Shown here piece after piece: positions 61,501 to 64,000 of a stretch of 64,000 bases of DNA. The position numbers and the translations under genes are program-made. Numbering within the stretch: the first letter of the stretch is position 1; each line of letters begins with the position of its first letter. This DNA comes from Eustoma russellianum. Its lineage: Eukaryota > Streptophyta > Magnoliopsida > Gentianales > Gentianaceae. Location: positions 35,943,008 through 36,007,007 of the forward strand of contig AP025053.1 of NCBI GenBank assembly GCA_036186865.1, written 5' to 3'. The notes under the pieces were generated by a model. The model did no database searches. It was given only the letters and a program-made list of their open reading frames with translations, and had not been told where the DNA came from.

Positions 61501-63872
61501 TGAGGGGTACTTAGTTGCACTCCCCATTGAGGCATCATGGGGTTATGATTAGAAGGGGGAGGGAAGCAGATATGGATGGTGAATTTGTTTGGTGAAGTTA
61601 AGGCGGCTAAAGGAAAGGAACCAGTTTCATTCTTTTTTGGCTTGGGTGAGGGGCACTTAGTTGCACTCCCATTGAGGTATCATGGGGGTTAGGATTAGAA
61701 GGGGGGAGGGAAGCAGGTATGGACGAGAACATAGCTTAGCACTCCTACAGTCACAATAGCCTTACCTTTGTCAACTTGCAGCGCTATCACTTGGTTCATC
61801 TCTTCTTCTTTGCCAACTTGAGCGCTCATATTAACTTGGCTACCAGGTTTCAGGTTATTGTTATGAGAATCTATCTTGTTAGTATAGGTTCTTAATGTGG
61901 GTGTGACCTTGGTTTGTGGGTTTGGGTTGTGGGGGGTTTGGATCACCAAAGCGTCCAAAAGTTTTGCACTTTTAAGTACTGAAGAGACATCCATTCATAG
62001 TTGACATCCTGTGAGCACTCTTCTCCATACTCATCCACTATGGATTTTGGAGGTTGTTTTTGACTTAATTTCTACACAGATTCTAGAATGGAAACTCTAA
62101 ATTGGGAGGTGGTGGACTTATCCATAAGCAAAGGCTTTCCCACTAAGGTAACTAGACCAATCAGAACTTGAGTTGAAGTAGTGTAGGCAAAAATTTGGAA
62201 ACTAGATCCAAACAGGAACAGTGTCTAACTTAAGTCGTAGAATGGGCTTATTTGGGACTCAGGGCCATAGGAAGAGGACCCTGTTCCTAAAGGGCATAGG
62301 TGAGAGGTCGAGAATACTCTGCTTGATTTCTTCAGTTTGAAAACAAAAGGCAAAAAAGTCTTCATCTATCCTTTTGACTTCCATAAGGCCTTTAGAGGAC
62401 CATCGATCTTCTACAAACTTCTTTATGTTGAAGAAGGATGTGCGTTGCCATTACTTGTCACATGATTGCAAAGTTCCACTTTTGTTTCGTCACCACAGTG
62501 AAATCCGGATTAATGGCAAAGAAATGTTTTTCATTGTCATTATCAGTTTGAACAGTAGATAATTTAGATGAAACTTCGGGTTTAAAATATCTGAAGCCCA
62601 AGCTGATTTCACACGAACGATGGATTGTACGTTCAGATCTGCGCTATATTAAGGAAGTCTAACATTTTGATTGAAGAAGAAGAAATTTGTTCTCCGACCG
62701 CTTGTCGTGTCGGTCGGAGTGGCCTAAAAGGCCGGAGAGGACGAAGGTCGTGATACAGATGATCTCAAATGTATAAGGGTCAACTAAAGGTTAAGAAGGG
62801 GCAGCGATATCCGTTGGAGGAGGATCGAAGAAGAAAAGAAGACCGCTGTCATGGAGAGAGAAGAGAGAAAAAAATGTGGTGTTTTGTAACCGTTGTGGTT
62901 GGATAAATTACAAAGAGGCGGGAGCGAATTTTTTTGTAACGAGAATTCTCCTTCATAATATTGACTCTGTTTAGGTGGTTGTTTCCAGTTCTTGACACCC
63001 AAAGCTCAATTTTATAAGGGGATCACAAAAACGGTTATTTTCATCTGCTAAAGTTGTGCAACTGAATTGCAATCGCATACAACACAATCAAATTGGTGAG
63101 AGCGTGCGCGGAGAGGAATCTGTGCAGTTAACCTTGTGGAGAATAGCTGAGTACACAACCATACATCAAGAACATGAAAAAGAATTTAAATATGCAGATA
63201 GAAGGTGAAGCGAAAAGTCTCACATGCTATTAACGTCAATGAAGTCCTTCTTCACCAACAAAGCCGTGAGCTGATAAAGCCCATTTGGTACCTGCTCGTT
63301 TACTTCGACGCGCTGATAATAGTGAAACTTGAAGCCCAGAATTTGGGATGCATGAGACTGCGAATCACAATAAGATCAGACCAAAAGAATTACTAGCATA
63401 ACTTAAAGGCAAAGATTAAACCACAATAAGATCACACCAAAAGGATTACTAGTAACTTAAGGCGGAGATTAAACCACGATAAGAGCAGAAAGATAGCAAG
63501 AAAACAGAGTGGCACAGCAAAAAAGGAACAACAATGACCAGAAAAGAAAAGGCACCTTGGGGAACATTGGAACAAGCTCCAGGAAGACATCATTGCCCGG
63601 CTGAAGTTCGAAACACTCCAAAACCTATTCCATAAAAACAAACATCTAACCCCTTTCCTTTTTCGTGAATAAAAATTTCATATATAAACCAAATATGGCG
63701 AATTTACAAAAGGTGATGCCCAAAGAGGACAATAAAAAAAAAATCTAACCATTTAATAACTGAACACGTATGTTAGGGGGAAAAGAAGAAGTAGTGTCCA
63801 TCAACCACCAGCAAAAGAACTTACAATATCAAAGACACGATTTGGATCCAGATCGAAGTGTCCGATCAAAGA
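38423..63872 (-). CDS. THO2: THO complex subunit 2 (THO2/THOC2), 5'-partial, 26 exons
   Basis: THO2 is the scaffold of the nuclear THO/TREX complex, which couples transcription to mRNA export and is needed for plant small-RNA pathways. Minus-strand exons: 63872-63825, 63624-63556, 63357-63224, 54058-53983, 52499-52306, 51931-51851, 51734-51524, 51449-51210, 51125-51045, 50956-50837, 50702-50643, 50498-50371, 47200-47104, 46999-46871, 46354-46251, 45582-45402, 45265-45084, 44923-44317, 44160-44056, 43681-43526, 43434-43354, 42947-42686, 42609-42506, 41929-40787, 38945-38650 and 38492-38423. They join in phase into 1652 codons with no stop. Landmarks: GHFDLDPNRVFDI, ENNQTLGLL, YGEWEKEDEQFP, YIKMVSEQFDRCHG, TFWGLTLYDLYIP (Tho2 core), HWKWSQRITRLL, then a long Arg/Glu/Ser-rich tail ending RRHRK. 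Plant THO2 is about 1800-1870 aa, so about 200 N-terminal residues lie beyond the right edge. The acceptor GAAG|ATACAC at 43681 is weak but keeps frame and homology. Confidence 0.95.
39060..40110 (-). mobile_element. RTE-clade LINE relic in THO2 intron
   Basis: On the minus strand the decayed translation shows LFADDIVL-like remains near 40035, GELDKDVNHMVQAG, KLKRKFYKMAVRSALLYRSECW and VAEMRMLRWMYGHSEKDK. This is the C-terminal part of an RTE-type reverse transcriptase. Frameshifts and stops are frequent. It lies in the intron between exons 41929-40787 and 38945-38650. The relic at 24760-25150 is of the same clade in the opposite orientation. Confidence 0.82.
42162..42185 (+). repeat. (GT)n microsatellite
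   Basis: About twelve GT units in the THO2 intron between 41929 and 42506. Confidence 0.95.
44974..45020 (+). repeat. (AT)n microsatellite
   Basis: About 23 AT units in the THO2 intron between exons 45265-45084 and 44923-44317. Confidence 0.95.
46445..46514 (+). repeat. (GA)n microsatellite
   Basis: About 35 GA units on the plus strand, so CT-rich in the THO2 sense strand. It lies 90 bp upstream of the exon 46354-46251 acceptor, within that intron. Confidence 0.97.
47935..48110 (+). repeat. SINE-related dispersed repeat with CCCGCCTATGGCGAGG core
   Basis: A CAA repeat followed by ATTATCCCATTGCC, GATCCCGCCTATGGCGAGG and GGGTCGGATGTATGCAACC. Diverged forms of the same core occur at 26550-26640, 29640-29710 and, inverted, near 33030-33100. 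It lies in the 3.2-kb THO2 intron (47201-50370). The full element limits are unknown. Confidence 0.6.
48180..50370. other. Remainder of 3.2-kb THO2 intron, no feature recognised
   Basis: AT-rich sequence with no homology that I can recognise. Small plus-strand open frames at 48839-49261 and 49624-50253 lack motifs and upstream signals. A short internal duplication near 49190-49245 (CATGAAGC, then AGCAGA) is visible. Confidence 0.5.
53150..53470. mobile_element. Possible solo LTR in THO2 intron
   Basis: The segment starts near a TGTAGGAAAATTGTAG end, is A/T-rich, carries TAGCCGTTGTGAC and TAGCCGTTAGG, and ends in a polyadenylation-like ATAAAAGATGAAAG followed by TTCAC. That layout is typical of Copia LTRs. 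No paired LTR, coding region or clear target duplication was found, so this is tentative. Confidence 0.35.
54240..57247 (+). mobile_element. L1-type LINE, ORF1 and endonuclease, cut by Copia insertion
   Basis: From 54824 the broken ORF1 shows FFFNMKKFVEDKWTSKG and FLKPWVWN (DUF4283-like gag domain), FMDRLTTSQARVAYAR, and a zinc-knuckle start CLKCKTFGH (55340-55366). ORF2 begins near 56360 with the endonuclease: MIMGDFNIIL near 56770, then PSRGFKYTWSNN and ITSDHSPG to about 57115. It ends abruptly where the Copia LTR begins at about 57248, before any reverse transcriptase. Upstream, 54295-54375 carries two CAACGGTCACTTCCTGCTG units, perhaps part of the LINE 5' UTR. Many stops and frameshifts are present. 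Confidence 0.8.
56050..56162 (+). repeat. Two-copy 56-bp tandem duplication inside LINE
   Basis: The unit starting AGACAAGCCCTAGGTAAAAA and ending GATCATGGCAATTT occurs twice with no visible difference, between ORF1 and ORF2 of the LINE. The near-perfect match suggests it is younger than the LINE insertion. Confidence 0.9.
57248..60316 (+). mobile_element. Ty1/Copia LTR retrotransposon fragment (LTR, gag, protease, integrase)
   Basis: A putative 5' LTR runs from about 57248 to 57557 and is followed by the primer-binding site ATATCAGAGC, complementary to initiator Met tRNA. Gag is open from 57620 to 58285 (LTGNNYLSWSRAVKMFITG, VWKAENSMIISLL). A degenerate zinc knuckle follows near 58440. The protease has TWIVDSSASDHMTNN (58743 on), so the usual DSGA reads DSSA. 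GAG-pre-integrase shows RRLGHPNFMSLKRLMP and CEICQLAKHTK; the integrase shows HSDIWGPS, TLRSNNGCEYLDK and TPQQNEIAERK. After the integrase tail (FRPTKYIFLGYSSTQKGY) the frame breaks off near 60316. I found no reverse transcriptase, RNase H or 3' LTR. Several stops and frameshifts; not autonomous. Confidence 0.88.
60317..61330. other. Unidentified segment between Copia and minus-strand LINE
   Basis: About 1 kb with lower A content than its surroundings and three overlapping plus-strand open frames (60297-60653, 60538-60819, 60620-60964). None shows a motif that I recognise. The abrupt composition change at about 60310 suggests a deletion junction or another insertion. Confidence 0.5.
61331..62990 (-). 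mobile_element. LINE ORF1 copy, inverted relative to 54.2-57.2 kb
   Basis: Read on the minus strand from about 62560, the frame fragments show FAINPDF, then KKFVEDRWSSKG, KRIDEDFFAFCF and, further on, AKLLDALVIQTP and a Lys/Ser-rich linker to 61333. This is the same DUF4283-type ORF1 family as the LINE at 54824 but diverged and in the opposite orientation. The zinc knuckle is not visible. The segment 62570-62990 may be its 5' UTR. Stops and frameshifts are frequent. Confidence 0.72.
61432..61724. repeat. Two-copy tandem duplication, about 147-bp unit, in LINE ORF1
   Basis: The block AATTTATTTGGTGAAGTTAA to GGAAGCAGATATGGA (61436 on) repeats at once from 61579 with about ten differences. Shared anchors are AAGGAACCAGTTTCATTC, TTGGGTGAGGGG and ACTTAGTTGCACTCCC. 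Confidence 0.9.
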
Positions 63873-64000
63873 CTGTAAAGGAAGAGCTACTTAGAAACAT
63901 GGAAAAGCATGACAACTGTTTTGTTATGAAAAAATATCTATGCATGTATGTGTGCATGTGTGTATATCTAAAGTATTGAACCTTTTTTTTTTTTTTTTTT

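Larger units (their letters stand above)
54059..63223 (-). other. Giant THO2 intron (9165 bp) holding nested retrotransposons
   Basis: The exon ending at 63224 stops after AGC AT (phase 2) and the exon starting at 54058 opens with T TAC TCC CAT, restoring Ser-Ile-Tyr-Ser-His-Leu-Leu-Pro-Lys as in other plant THO2 proteins. Donor ATGTGAGA and acceptor TTTCAG are canonical. The interval carries a plus-strand LINE, a Copia fragment, an unidentified segment and a minus-strand LINE. Confidence 0.92.

Noticed and set aside
54059..63223. A separate gene boundary between THO2 and a gene on the right
   Set aside because: The exons at 63.2-63.9 kb continue the THO2 protein in order and in phase.

Overview
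The window is nuclear DNA of a flowering plant, most likely a member of the Solanaceae. Its genes are split into many short exons with GT-AG introns in AT-rich DNA. The proteins are plant types (DRP1 dynamin, cyclin SDS, PLATZ factor, APO protein, class II trehalose-phosphate synthase). It also carries tRNA-derived SINEs whose ends look like the solanaceous TS family. All identifications come from reading translations and splice sites by eye; no database search was run.

Layout. 1-4965 (+): 3' 14 exons of a DRP1-type dynamin, 5' end cut by the window. 5348-7765 (-): five exons of a plant TruA-type tRNA pseudouridine synthase, convergent with DRP1. 8877-10120 (-): a decayed APO gene. 10440-10905 (-): three probable 5' exons (transit-peptide-like) belonging to one of those two. 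11585-15461 (+): complete PKHD-type 2-oxoglutarate/Fe(II) dioxygenase, 395 aa, with a MITE in its last intron. 16600-16887 (-): orphan last exon of a class II TPS. 18917-23673 (+): complete meiotic cyclin SDS, 554 aa, with a TATA box. 26164-29120 (-): PLATZ zinc-binding transcription factor, 217 aa. 33535-34905 (+): single-exon ANTH-domain clathrin assembly protein, 456 aa. 35720-37480 (-): broken L1-type LINE. 38423-63872 (-): 26 exons (1652 codons) of THO2, the largest subunit of the THO mRNA-export complex, 5' end beyond the right edge.

The right-hand 9 kb (54059-63223) looks intergenic and carries LINE and Copia remains, but THO2 exons flank it with matching splice phase, so it is one giant THO2 intron holding nested retrotransposons. 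Other repeats are SINE-like copies, two RTE-clade LINE relics, microsatellites (AAT, GA, AT, GT) and several short tandem duplications. Two 10-N gaps sit inside homopolymer runs.

The genes do not form a pathway; they are independent housekeeping, trafficking, RNA and reproductive genes. I found no evidence of a new multi-gene system. The most informative observations are the giant nested THO2 intron, the decayed APO copy beside or within the TruA locus, the orphan TPS exon, the ATG-only first exon predicted for the PLATZ gene, and several unexplained duplications.
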